From Streptomyces sp. NBC_01723 (GTDB lineage: Bacteria > Actinomycetota > Actinomycetes > Streptomycetales > Streptomycetaceae): DNA of 64,000 bases. Each line of letters opens with the position of its first letter. The stretch's first letter is position 1. The notes beneath the pieces were generated by a model that saw only the letters and a list, made by a program, of their open reading frames with translations, was not told the origin of the DNA and did no database searches. The stretch lies in NCBI RefSeq assembly GCF_036246005.1, contig NZ_CP109171.1, positions 3,584,001 to 3,648,000 on the forward strand. Reading direction: 5' to 3'. Position numbers and translations under genes: made by a program. Positions 1 to 7,071 of the stretch are shown here, piece by piece.

Positions 1-161
1 TCTGGCTGAACGTGAGCGAGGGCGCCGCGGACCTGGCCTGGCTGCTGCTGCCGGTGGGAGCGGTGTACGGCGCCGCGCTGACGCTGCTCGGGCTGCGGCT
101 GGCGGCACCGCGCACGGCGGAGCGGCTGCCGGAGATCCTCACGGCGGTCAGCAAGGCGTGA
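1..161 (+). CDS. C-terminal end of a membrane protein (partial)
   Basis: The reading frame is open from the window edge (first full codon at base 3) to TGA at 159-161. The 52 visible residues contain one hydrophobic helix (LAWLLLPVGAVYGAALTLLG) followed by a basic tail ending in SKA. Such an end is common in ABC-2 type permeases and other polytopic proteins, but too little is present to name a family. It converges on the hydrolase gene, with only 21 bp between the two stops. Confidence 0.6.
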   Translation, partial: WLNVSEGAADLAWLLLPVGAVYGAALTLLGLRLAAPRTAERLPEILTAVSKA

Positions 162-182
162 CGGTCCCGCGCGGGGCGGAGG

Positions 183-1064
183 TCAGCTCAACCTGAGCGT
201 GTCCAGGAACGGCTCGATGGCCGCCCGCCACGCCTCCGGCTGGTCGTAGTGGACGAGGTGGCCGGCGTCGGCGACCTCCGCGTACTGGCCGCCGGGCAGC
301 ACGCGGACCATCTCCTGGGCCTCGGCGCGGCCCAGCTCGCCGTCGAGGCCGCGCACCACCAGGGTCGGGCAGCGCACCTGCGCCAGCTCCTCCCAGTGGG
401 CGTCGTAGACCCAGGTCTCGCGGGTCCTGAGCATCTGCTCCGGTTCGAAGACGGGGCGCCAGCCGTCCGGGGATTCGGCCATCACCTCGGCGTAGAACTC
501 GCCGCGGGCCGGGTTGGGCCGCTCCACCCACGGGTCGTCCTCGCCGAACCACTTGCGGACGTCGGCGAGCGTGGCGAAGGGGACCGGCCAGGCGCGGAAC
601 CACTCGGTCCAGGTGTGCTGCGAGGCCGCGCCGAGGGCGGAGGCCCGCATGTCGCAGATGATCAGACCGCGGACCAGGTCGGGGCGTTTGGCGGCGAGCT
701 GCCAGCCGGTCAGCGCGCCCATGGCGTGGCCGATCAGGACGGCCGGGCCGAGGCCGAGCTGCTCCAGGGCGGCCTCGACGTCGTCGACGTAGGCCTCCCG
801 GGTGTAGGAGCCGTGCGGGGGCTTGTCGCTGCGGCCGTGACCGCGCTGGTCGAGGGCGACGGCCCGATGGCGGGCGGAGAGCCAGCGGGCCGTGGGGGCC
901 CAGTGCGAGGCGCGGCCCATCAGGCCGTGCAGTAAGAGCACGCCGGGCTGGTCACCCGCGCCGTGCGTCCGGTTGGTCTTGGGAGGGTCGCCGAACTCCC
1001 AAGCCGCGAGGCGTACGCCGCCCGCGCCGGTTACGTCGATGCGCCGCGCCATTGGTCCTGGCAC
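183..1064 (-). CDS. alpha/beta hydrolase
   Basis: An alpha/beta-hydrolase fold enzyme with the N-terminal strand PGVLLLHGLMG (oxyanion-hole HG), the DQRGHGRSDKP segment, a nucleophile elbow and a C-terminal GHLVHYDQPEAW containing the catalytic-type His. At the elbow the sequence reads GHAMGA, so the usual Ser/Asp/Cys nucleophile of GxSxG is Ala. It may therefore be non-hydrolytic, or may use another chemistry, unless the elbow lies elsewhere. About 293 aa, near the usual family size. GTG at 1064 was chosen because GGAG lies 7 nt upstream; ATG at 1052 (four codons later) is the alternative. The substrate is unknown. It is monocistronic, with a long upstream region. Confidence 0.85.
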   Translation of the reverse strand: MPGPMARRIDVTGAGGVRLAAWEFGDPPKTNRTHGAGDQPGVLLLHGLMGRASHWAPTARWLSARHRAVALDQRGHGRSDKPPHGSYTREAYVDDVEAALEQLGLGPAVLIGHAMGALTGWQLAAKRPDLVRGLIICDMRASALGAASQHTWTEWFRAWPVPFATLADVRKWFGEDDPWVERPNPARGEFYAEVMAESPDGWRPVFEPEQMLRTRETWVYDAHWEELAQVRCPTLVVRGLDGELGRAEAQEMVRVLPGGQYAEVADAGHLVHYDQPEAWRAAIEPFLDTLRLS

Positions 1065-1127
1065 CCCCAAGCTCCGCTCGGAACCGTGTCCTGCCTGCCG
1101 TGCCTTGCCGTACCTGTCCGCAGAGTA

Positions 1128-1143
1128 TCGAATGCCTATTCGA
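1128..1143. promoter_or_regulatory. 16-bp perfect inverted repeat, candidate operator for the hydrolase
   Basis: TCGAAT-GCCT-ATTCGA is a perfect 6/4/6 dyad 64-79 bp upstream of the hydrolase GTG, in a locally AT-rich patch within the 1065-1532 intergenic region. A further ATTCGAG half site lies near 1173. The position suits an operator or promoter element for the leftward gene. The binding protein is unknown. Confidence 0.35.
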
Positions 1144-1233
1144 AAGAGGCGTCTCGCCCAGCAACACCCCTCATTCGAGTGACACCCTGCGGGGATTGAT
1201 CGCCGCTGCTCAGGGGAGATCTTCAACGGGAGG

Positions 1234-1258
1234 CGGACCGCTCGGGGAAAACGGTCCG
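1234..1258. repeat. inverted repeat CGGACCG...CGGTCCG
   Basis: A perfect 7-bp stem with an 11-nt loop in the non-coding 1065-1532 stretch. It could be part of a small transcript or a weak terminator. No other function can be read from the sequence. Confidence 0.3.
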
Positions 1259-1309
1259 TGGGGATTGACCCTGAGAGCTCGGGGCTCCGGGTCAGCACAG
1301 GGGAGGACA

Positions 1310-1337
1310 GGCCCCGGCGCCACATGGCGCCGGGGCC
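1310..1337. terminator. long GC hairpin between dmdR1 and the hydrolase
   Basis: The arms at 1310-1322 (GGCCCCGGCGCCA) and 1325-1337 (TGGCGCCGGGGCC) are perfect 13-bp complements separated by two bases, followed by a pyrimidine tract. It lies about 195 bp downstream of the dmdR1 stop and separates it from the hydrolase promoter. It looks like a strong factor-independent, possibly bidirectional, terminator of the U-less actinobacterial kind. Confidence 0.6.
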
Positions 1338-1532
1338 CTCTCCGTCTCTCCGGCACGTCCCGCCCCCTCCCCGACCGGGCGACATCGCTGTCACGCGCGG
1401 CCAAGAGCCCCCTACGTCATATGCCTCACGGCACAGCCTTGCACGCGAAGCGTCCGGGCGCTGCGATTCGGCGCACTGGAACCCGAAACGACGGGATCCG
1501 TGCGCCGGCGCACCTCCCCGCCCCCGGCGGAC

Positions 1533-2225
1533 TCAGCGCTTGGCGACGAACACGTGGGAGGCGGTGTCCGACTCCAGCTCGGCGGCCTCGCCACCACTGC
1601 CCACCAGCACGCCACCCGCCGACTCGGTCACGCTCACCACCGAACCGGGCTGCACACCCGCCCGGCGCAGCGTGTACATCAGCTGCGCGTCCGTCTGGAT
1701 CGGCTCACCGATACGGCGCACGACGACCGTCTTGCCCTCCGCCCCCGGGTCGAGGTCGGCCAGCGAGACCATGCCCTCGTCCAGGAACGGGTCGGCGCCG
1801 TCCGCCTCGCCCAGCTCCTCCAGGCCCGGGATCGGGTTCCCGTACGGCGACTCCGTCGGGTGGCGCAGCAGCTCCAGCACGCGCCGCTCGACGGCCTCGC
1901 TCATCACGTGCTCCCAGCGACACGCCTCGGCGTGCACCTGCTCCCACTCCAGGCCGATCACGTCGACGAGCAGGCACTCGGCGAGCCGGTGCTTGCGCAT
2001 CACGCGCGTCGCCAGCCGCCGGCCCTCGTCGGTCAGCTCCAGATGCCGGTCGGCCGCCACGGACACCAGGCCGTCGCGCTCCATCCGCGCCACCGTCTGA
2101 CTGACCGTCGGGCCGCTCTGATCGAGCCGCTCGGCGATCCGGGCGCGCATCGGGACCACACCTTCCTCCTCCAGCTCCAGGATGGTGCGGAGGTACATCT
2201 CCGTGGTGTCGATCAGTCCGGACAT
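1533..2225 (-). CDS. dmdR1: DtxR/IdeR-family iron-dependent repressor (DmdR1-like)
   Basis: An iron-dependent transcription repressor that binds iron boxes when loaded with Fe(II), controlling siderophore and iron-storage genes. The 230 aa match DmdR1 length. The N-terminal winged HTH (about 5-65) is followed by the dimerisation/metal domain and a C-terminal SH3-like domain. Numbering is identical to DtxR, and every ligand is present: Met10, Cys102, Glu105 and His106 (regulatory site) and His79, Glu83 and His98 (ancillary site). ATG is preceded by AAGGGG. It is divergent from the SIS-domain gene. I see no iron box (TTAGGTTAGGCTCACCTAA type) in its own promoter, so autoregulation is not evident. 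Confidence 0.95.
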   Translation of the reverse strand: MSGLIDTTEMYLRTILELEEEGVVPMRARIAERLDQSGPTVSQTVARMERDGLVSVAADRHLELTDEGRRLATRVMRKHRLAECLLVDVIGLEWEQVHAEACRWEHVMSEAVERRVLELLRHPTESPYGNPIPGLEELGEADGADPFLDEGMVSLADLDPGAEGKTVVVRRIGEPIQTDAQLMYTLRRAGVQPGSVVSVTESAGGVLVGSGGEAAELESDTASHVFVAKR

Positions 2226-2371
2226 ACGTGCCCCTTGATGAGATTGCCGGAGGCCGCGGCCACCGGCGCGTGCGCTGGCCCTGGATTCAATTCTGACGCA
2301 TACCACCGACAACCGTGCCTCGCGGTGCGAAGCCGGGCCCGCGCGGCCGCGCCACGCCGTATTGACACCGC

Positions 2372-2387
2372 ACTGGTCCAGACCGCA
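2372..2387. promoter_or_regulatory. DasR-responsive element (dre)-like operator with -35 box
   Basis: ACTGGTCCAGACCGCA matches the dre consensus ACTGGTCTAGACCAGT at 12 of 16 positions, including the GGTC-AGACC core. It lies directly behind a perfect -35 hexamer TTGACA (2363-2368), so it covers the -35/-10 spacer, a typical repressor position. The downstream gene is a sugar-phosphate (SIS) enzyme 39 bp away. Control by the GntR-family aminosugar regulator DasR is inferred. Confidence 0.6.
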
Positions 2388-2425
2388 CCGTGATCCGCGA
2401 CACAGGCACACCGAAGGGGTCCCGC

Positions 2426-3181
2426 ATGAGCGACCGCAAGCCCGCCGGGCAGTTCCTCGACGCGGCGATCGACCTGCTGCGCCGCGTCCGCGACGAGGAG
2501 GCGGACAGCGTCGAGGCGGCCGGGACCCTGCTCGCCGACACCGTCGAGCGCGGTGGACGGCTCTTCGCCTTCGGCGCCGGCCACTCCTCCCTCGCCGCCC
2601 AGGACGTCGTCTACCGCGCCGGCGGACTCGCCCTGATGAACCTGCTCACCGTGCCCGGCGTCGTCGGCGTCGACGTGATGCCCGCCACGCTCGGTTCCGC
2701 CCTGGAACGCGTCGACGGCCTCGCGAGCGCCGTCCTGGGCTCGTCCCCGCTCCGCGAGGGCGACGTCCTCGTGATCATCTCCCTGTCCGGGCGCAACGCC
2801 ATGCCCGTGGAGATGGCGATGAACGCCCGCGCCCTCGGCGTCCGCACCATCGGCGTGACCTCGGTGGCGTACGCCTCCGAGACGGCCTCCCGGCACAGCT
2901 CCGGCACCTTCCTCAAGGACCACTGCGACATCGTGCTCGACTCGAAGATCGCCGTCGGGGACGCGGAACTCACCCTCGACACCGTCCCGGTGCCCTTCGC
3001 ACCCGCCTCCACGGTCGTCACCAGCGCCCTCATGCAGGCCATGATGGCCACCGCCGCCGGCGCCCTCGCCGACCGCGGCATCGAACCCCCGCTGCTGCGC
3101 TCCGGCAACGTGGACGGCGGCCACGACTGGAACGGGCGCGTCCTCGACCAGTACCGGGACCGGATCTTCTACCAGCGCTGA
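2426..3181 (+). CDS. SIS-domain phosphosugar enzyme (NagS-like aminosugar-phosphate protein)
   Basis: A 251-aa single SIS-domain protein. The phosphosugar-binding segments are RLFAFGAGHSSLAAQD (about 46-61) and VLVIISLSGRNAMPVEMA, and a conserved GNVDGGHDWN lies near the end. SIS proteins bind and often isomerise phosphosugars in the cytoplasm. In S. coelicolor the SIS gene beside dmdR1 has, from memory, been tied to aminosugar (GlcNAc-6-P) metabolism and named NagS. The dre-like operator in this promoter agrees with that. AAGGGG precedes the ATG; an upstream in-frame ATG at 2390 has no ribosome site and overlaps the promoter. The precise reaction is not visible from sequence. Confidence 0.8.
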   Translation: MSDRKPAGQFLDAAIDLLRRVRDEEADSVEAAGTLLADTVERGGRLFAFGAGHSSLAAQDVVYRAGGLALMNLLTVPGVVGVDVMPATLGSALERVDGLASAVLGSSPLREGDVLVIISLSGRNAMPVEMAMNARALGVRTIGVTSVAYASETASRHSSGTFLKDHCDIVLDSKIAVGDAELTLDTVPVPFAPASTVVTSALMQAMMATAAGALADRGIEPPLLRSGNVDGGHDWNGRVLDQYRDRIFYQR

Positions 3182-3203
3182 GCCGGCCCGCGCGGGCACC
3201 CCG

Positions 3204-4607
3204 CTACCGCTTCTTTTCCACCGCACCGGCCAGATCCAGCGCGGACGCGATCCGGACGGCCACGTCCTCCGCGTACACGGCGTCGGACCGCTCGAACGCG
3301 CTCCGCCCCGCGCCCCGCAGGAACGTCACCACGCCCAGCGTCCGGCCCCGGCTGCGCAGCACCGCGCACAGGCCGTGCACCGTGTCCGCCGGCCACTGCC
3401 GGGCCACCGCCCAGTCCCGCACCTTCTCGGGCGGCACCGCCCGCGCACCGGCGCTGGCCCGCACCGAGCCCGCCCGCTCCACACAGCTCACCGCCGGATG
3501 CCCCTCGCCGTAGCGCACCGGCACCCCGGCCGTCCCCGACGGCAGGCTCGGACCCGGCGCGCCGGACGGCGTGGCCGCCACCCGCACCAGCCGGACCGGC
3601 ACCGCCGCGTCGGTGTCCACGGCCCCGCCCGCCAGCCGGTCGATCAGCGCGTGGTCGGCGAAACCGGCCAGCGCGAAGTCCAGATGGACCACCGCCGCCT
3701 CCGCCGGGTCCTCGCACTCCGCCGCCGCCCGCGCCGCCCGGTGCAGCTGATTGGCCCGGAACCGCAGCAGCGCCGCCTCCTGCTCGGCCTGCTTGGCCTC
3801 GGTGATGTCCTGGAACAGCCAGCCCACACCCAGCGGCACCGGCTCCTCCGCGAGCGGCGAGGCCAGCCGCACGAACCCGCTGCGCCAGCACCGGCGCCGC
3901 TCCCCCTCCGGCGTCCGCAGCCCCACCCACACCTCGGCGGGCCCGGGCGGCGCGCCCTCCGCCAGGACGTGCGTCAGCGCGTTCTCCAGATCCTCCACGC
4001 CCTGGACGAGCAGATCGCCGAGCGGCCGCCCCAGCACCGAGGTGCGCCCGGCGCCCAGCGCGCGTGCCGCGTGCGCGTTGACCACGGCGGGGCGCAGGTC
4101 CGCGTCCACCAGGACGACACCCCAGCTCGCGTCCTCCAGCAGCGCCTCGCTCAGCGCGATGGACCGCTCCAGGTCGATCTGCGCGTGCACCTCGCTGAAC
4201 GCGCAGTACACCCCCGCGGGCCTCCCGTCGGCGCCGCGCACCGCCGCCGACTGGGTGCGCACCAGCACCCGCCCGCCGTCCTTGGTCAGCAGCGCGAACT
4301 CGTGCACCTGCCGCCCCGGCGCCCGCATCGCGGACAGCAGCCGGTCCTCCACCTCACCGGCGTCCGCGCTGCGCACGGCCCACCCGGCGAAACCCTGCCG
4401 CCCCACGGCCTCGGCCGCGCTCCAGCCCAGGATCCGCTCCGCCTCGCGGTTCCAGTGGGTGACCACGCCGTCCGCGTCGAAGGCGCACAGGGCCGCGTCC
4501 ATCCCGTCGAGGAGCGCGGCCAACAGGTCCGCGCCGTCCCGCTCGGGCTGCTCCGGTTCGTCCGGCCCCAGCTCGTCGGTGGTCCCACTACGCCGGGAAG
4601 CACTCAC
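3204..4607 (-). CDS. PAS-PAS-GAF sensor protein
   Basis: A cytosolic sensor of about 467 aa without membrane segments. The first PAS domain (LLDGMDAALCAFDADGVVTHWNREAERILGW, about 30-60 onward) has a PAC-like KDGGRVLVRTQ stretch. A second PAS follows (LEDASWGVVLVDADLRPAVVNAHAARALG) and ends in GWLFQDITEAKQAE. A coiled stretch then leads to a GAF-like region (FALAGFADHALIDRLAGG...GRTLGVVTFLRG). There is no kinase, phosphatase, HTH or GGDEF output domain, unlike the PP2C-linked Streptomyces relatives. GTG 4607 has GGGGG 5 nt upstream; an ATG at 4667 has no ribosome site. It lies downstream of, and co-oriented with, the RidA-GNAT gene. Confidence 0.75.
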   Translation of the reverse strand: MSASRRSGTTDELGPDEPEQPERDGADLLAALLDGMDAALCAFDADGVVTHWNREAERILGWSAAEAVGRQGFAGWAVRSADAGEVEDRLLSAMRAPGRQVHEFALLTKDGGRVLVRTQSAAVRGADGRPAGVYCAFSEVHAQIDLERSIALSEALLEDASWGVVLVDADLRPAVVNAHAARALGAGRTSVLGRPLGDLLVQGVEDLENALTHVLAEGAPPGPAEVWVGLRTPEGERRRCWRSGFVRLASPLAEEPVPLGVGWLFQDITEAKQAEQEAALLRFRANQLHRAARAAAECEDPAEAAVVHLDFALAGFADHALIDRLAGGAVDTDAAVPVRLVRVAATPSGAPGPSLPSGTAGVPVRYGEGHPAVSCVERAGSVRASAGARAVPPEKVRDWAVARQWPADTVHGLCAVLRSRGRTLGVVTFLRGAGRSAFERSDAVYAEDVAVRIASALDLAGAVEKKR

Positions 4608-4693
4608 CTGGACCCCCTGCAGGCTGCGTCCGCCGTACGGTACGTCGGTTCGCTCACTGGCCTTCATTCAACTCGAACGTGATGCAGCACACA

Positions 4694-4740
4694 CCGAGTT
4701 CCCACAAGATTGCAGAAATCGTTGTACTGCGGAAACTCGG
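4694..4740. promoter_or_regulatory. nested inverted repeats upstream of the PAS/GAF gene
   Basis: CCGAGTTCC (4694-4702) pairs with GGAAACTCGG (4731-4740, one bulged A). Inside it GCAG (4712-4715) pairs with CTGC (4727-4730). The patch is unusually AT-rich for this chromosome and lies about 90-130 bp from the PAS/GAF start. It is a plausible promoter/operator. The half-site TTGCAGAAAT is reminiscent of Lrp/AsnC sites, but this is weak. Confidence 0.35.
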
Positions 4741-4751
4741 CATACGCCCCC

Positions 4752-4769
4752 GTCATGACGGTCATGACG
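4752..4769. repeat. tandem GTCATGACG x2
   Basis: Two perfect 9-bp copies of GTCATGACG follow the RidA-GNAT stop. Bases 4751-4760 (CGTCATGACG) are a perfect palindrome. This may be part of a short terminator or a protein site. There is no further evidence. Confidence 0.3.
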
Positions 4770-4770
4770 G

Positions 4771-5610
4771 TCACGGCGCAGGGTCGGCGAGTCTCAGATC
4801 GACCCACTCGTCCCGCTCGCCGTCCAGGACGTACCGCTCCCGTTCCACGAACCCACGCCCCACGGCGAACCGCAACCCGTCGGCGTTCGCCGCCAGCACC
4901 ACGGTCTCCACCGCCCGCGCGCCGAGCCCCCGCGCGTGCGCGAGACCCGACTCGTAGAGCGCGGTACCGATGCCGCGCCCCCGGAACGCGGGCAGCACCC
5001 GCGCGATCACGGTCGCCACCCGCCCGTCGCCCCCGGGCGGACGCACCGTGGAGCAGCCGACGAGCGTGTCCCCGAGGTAGGCGTTCTCCAGCCGGTACCG
5101 CCGCCCGCGATCCCGCGCCTCGTCCGGGGTCATCGCGGCGGGCGGCACGATCTCGTTGTGGACGTACCGCCACTCCTGGACCATCGCGTCCCCGTCGACG
5201 GCCGCGATCCGCAGCCCGGCGCCGGGACCGACCGGCGCACGCCGCGCGTCCACCTCGATCTCGATCCTCATCCGCTCGTCCGCGAGCCCGCACACCATCA
5301 TCGTCGCGGCCGGCCGCACCTCTTCGAACGCCTCCCGCAGCACGGGCCAGCACGGCTCGAAGTCCTCCCGCGCGGGCAGCAGGTACCGCACCCGCACCAC
5401 GTCCGCGAACGTGCACCCCGCCTCGGCCAGCGCCGCCCCGACGTTCCGCAGACACTGCCCCGCCTGCTCCACCACGTCCTCGGAGATGGTCATCGCCGCG
5501 TAGTCGAACCCGGTCGTCCCGGACACGTGCACCCGGTCCCCGTCGACGACGGCCCGCGCGTACCCGATCCGCTCCTCGAACACCGAACCACTGCCTATCG
5601 CCCGCCTCAC
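4771..5610 (-). CDS. RidA/YjgF-like domain fused to GNAT acetyltransferase
   Basis: Two domains in one chain of about 279 aa. The N-terminal half (about 1-125) is a RidA/YER057c/UK114 domain (VHVSGTTGFDYAAMTISEDVVEQAGQ..., ending MRIEIEVDARR), the family that deaminates reactive enamines and imines. The C-terminal half is a GNAT N-acetyltransferase with motif A VLPAFRGRGIGTALYE (R-x-x-G-x-G acetyl-CoA loop) and AANADGLRFAVGRGF. GTG at 5610 has a G-rich ribosome site (GGGGGGG) 6 nt upstream; ATG 5637 is nine codons further out without one. The fusion suggests one substrate handled by both activities, but the substrate is unknown. Confidence 0.8.
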   Translation of the reverse strand: MRRAIGSGSVFEERIGYARAVVDGDRVHVSGTTGFDYAAMTISEDVVEQAGQCLRNVGAALAEAGCTFADVVRVRYLLPAREDFEPCWPVLREAFEEVRPAATMMVCGLADERMRIEIEVDARRAPVGPGAGLRIAAVDGDAMVQEWRYVHNEIVPPAAMTPDEARDRGRRYRLENAYLGDTLVGCSTVRPPGGDGRVATVIARVLPAFRGRGIGTALYESGLAHARGLGARAVETVVLAANADGLRFAVGRGFVERERYVLDGERDEWVDLRLADPAP

Positions 5611-5708
5611 CGAAGGCCCCCCCTGTCGCTTCGTCATGGGCGGAACGGTAGGTGACCAGCGAAGACGCGTCCATGGGTGATCACTGGGGAATCGACTCGA
5701 AAAACCGA

Positions 5709-5737
5709 TTGATCGAGGGCCGAGCGGTTCCTAGTGT
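5709..5737 (+). promoter_or_regulatory. strong vegetative promoter for an orphan small transcript
   Basis: TTGATC (5709-5714), a 17-bp spacer and TAGTGT (5732-5737) form a near-ideal HrdB-type promoter, with transcription expected to start near 5744. No ordinary rightward gene follows: the next rightward CDS is pdxH at 7321, beyond a strong terminator and the leftward citrate synthase gene. Confidence 0.6.
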
Positions 5738-5769
5738 GGACCCCACACCGAAAGGAGGTGATCCGGCGA

Positions 5770-5808
5770 ATGTATGACAACCGGACGCGTGAGGTGGCTG
5801 CGGGCTAG
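5770..5808 (+). CDS. 12-residue small ORF in the orphan transcript
   Basis: ATG-TAT-GAC ... GGC-TAG encodes MYDNRTREVAAG. It is preceded at 5751-5764 by a Shine-Dalgarno stretch (AAAGGAGGTGATCC) that complements the 3' end of 16S rRNA over its whole 14 bases, with 11 nt between GGAGG and the ATG. It sits about 26 nt into the predicted transcript from the 5709-5737 promoter, and the transcript ends at the 5888-5951 hairpin. It may be a leader-type peptide or a ribosome-binding decoy RNA. It is too short to assign a function. Confidence 0.4.
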   Translation: MYDNRTREVAAG

Positions 5809-5887
5809 CGGCCCGTCACCACATCCTGTGCGGTGCCGGACCAGCGTGTACGAGATACACGCAGCCGGCCAAACCATCGCAGTCACC

Positions 5888-5951
5888 CGACCCGCGAGTC
5901 GCCGGTACGTCCGGCCGGCTCCTCCGCTGGAGGAACCAGACTCGCGGGTCG
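5888..5951. terminator. bidirectional terminator between small transcript and citrate synthase
   Basis: The outer arms CGACCCGCGAGTC (5888-5900) and GACTCGCGGGTCG (5939-5951) are perfect 13-bp complements. Inside is CCTCC-GCT-GGAGG (5921-5933), and GCCGG-TACGT-CCGGC starts at 5901. It lies 20 bp beyond the citrate synthase stop and at the end of the rightward small transcript, so it can serve both strands. Confidence 0.6.
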
Positions 5952-5970
5952 TCTGCGTTTTCGGGAGTGG

Positions 5971-7071
5971 TCAGGTCGTGAGCGTGTCGGAGCCGTCGAT
6001 GGTGTGCGGGTCGCGGGGGCCCGGGCCCACGTAGCGGGCGGAGGGGCGGACCAGGCGGCCGGTGCGCTTCTGTTCGAGGATGTGGGCGGACCAGCCGGCC
6101 GTGCGGGCGCAGGTGAACATCGAGGTGAACATGTGGGCCGGGACCTCGGCGAAGTCCAGCATGATGGCGGCCCAGAACTCGACGTTGGTGGCCAGGACGC
6201 GGTCGGGGCGGCGGGCGTGGAGTTCGGCGAGGGCGGCCTTCTCCAGGGCCTCGGCGACCTCGTAGCGCGGGGCGCCCAGTTCGCGGGCGGTGCGGCGCAG
6301 GACGCGGGCGCGGGGGTCCTCGGCGCGGTAGACGCGGTGGCCGAAGCCCATGAGGCGCTCGCCCGCATCGAGCGTCTTCTTAACGTACGCCTCGGCGTCG
6401 CCGGTGCGCTCGATCTCCTCGATCATGCCGAGGACGCGGGAGGGGGCGCCGCCGTGCAGCGGGCCCGACATGGCTCCCACGGCGCCGGAGAGGGCGGCGG
6501 CCACGTCGGCGCCGGTGGAGGCGATGACGCGGGCGGTGAAGGTGGAGGCGTTCATGCCGTGCTCGGCGGCCGAGGTCCAGTAGGCGTCGACGGCGGCGAC
6601 GTGCTTGGGGTCGGGCTCGCCGCGCCAGCGGATCATGAAGCGTTCGACGACGGACTGGGCCTTGTCGATCTCGCGCTGCGGGACCATGGGCAGGCCCTGG
6701 CCGCGGGCCGACTGGGCGACGTAGGAGAGGGCCATCACGGCGGCGCGGGCGAGGTCGGCGCGGGCCTGCTCGGCGTCGATGTCGAGGAGGGGTTTGAGGC
6801 CCCAGACCGGCGCGAGCATGGCGAGCGCGGACTGGACGTCCACACGGATGTCGCCGGAGTGGACCGGGATGGGGAAGGGCTCGGCGGGCGGGAGGCCGGG
6901 GTTGAAGGCGCCGTCGACGAGCAGGCCCCAGACGTTCCCGTAGGACACGTGGCCGACCAGGTCCTCGATGTCGACGCCGCGGTAGCGGAGGGCGCCGCCC
7001 TCCTTGTCCGGTTCGGCGATCTCCGTCTCGAACGCGACGACTCCCTCTAGCCCGGGTACGAAGTCGGACAT
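5971..7071 (-). CDS. citrate synthase (second, short type)
   Basis: Condenses oxaloacetate and acetyl-CoA, or a related acyl-CoA, to citrate. At 366 aa it is the short Gram-positive form without the N-terminal extension of the proteobacterial enzyme. Catalytic residues are in place: His171 in EHGMNAS, His206 in SGPLHGGAPS, His245 in GFGHRVYRAEDPR and Asp306 in AIMLDFAEVP. ATG follows GAGGAG at good spacing. Streptomyces normally carries a second, dominant citrate synthase elsewhere, and short homologues can be 2-methylcitrate synthases. No prpB/prpD gene is nearby, so citrate synthase is the better call. It is divergent from pdxH. Confidence 0.88.
   Translation of the reverse strand: MSDFVPGLEGVVAFETEIAEPDKEGGALRYRGVDIEDLVGHVSYGNVWGLLVDGAFNPGLPPAEPFPIPVHSGDIRVDVQSALAMLAPVWGLKPLLDIDAEQARADLARAAVMALSYVAQSARGQGLPMVPQREIDKAQSVVERFMIRWRGEPDPKHVAAVDAYWTSAAEHGMNASTFTARVIASTGADVAAALSGAVGAMSGPLHGGAPSRVLGMIEEIERTGDAEAYVKKTLDAGERLMGFGHRVYRAEDPRARVLRRTARELGAPRYEVAEALEKAALAELHARRPDRVLATNVEFWAAIMLDFAEVPAHMFTSMFTCARTAGWSAHILEQKRTGRLVRPSARYVGPGPRDPHTIDGSDTLTT

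Larger units (their letters stand above)
1500..2393 (+). other. long antiparallel ORF opposite dmdR1 (adm-like, uncertain)
   Basis: A 297-codon open frame, rich in His, Arg and Gln, runs antisense to the whole of dmdR1. Most antisense frames in such GC-rich DNA are shadows. It is listed only because S. coelicolor has a described antiparallel gene, adm, overlapping dmdR1. The frame covers the right place, but I see no convincing Shine-Dalgarno site or codon bias, and the exact adm start cannot be fixed here. Confidence 0.2.
5744..5951 (+). ncRNA. candidate small RNA of about 208 nt carrying the 12-codon ORF
   Basis: The transcript is inferred from a strong promoter at its 5' side and a 13-bp hairpin at its 3' side, within the 360-bp gap between the RidA-GNAT and citrate synthase genes. 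Inside are the perfect anti-16S-complementary stretch, a dyad TGTA-CGAGA-TACA around 5847-5859 and the terminator with nested hairpins. No Rfam family was recognised. Confidence 0.4.

Noticed and set aside
1065..1532. RNA gene or missed CDS in the 468-bp gap
   Set aside because: No tRNA or known RNA fold and no frame with a start, ribosome site and coding bias; only inverted repeats and a terminator are supportable.
2226..2362. Iron box for dmdR1 autoregulation
   Set aside because: No sequence near TTAGGTTAGGCTCACCTAA was found in the divergent region.
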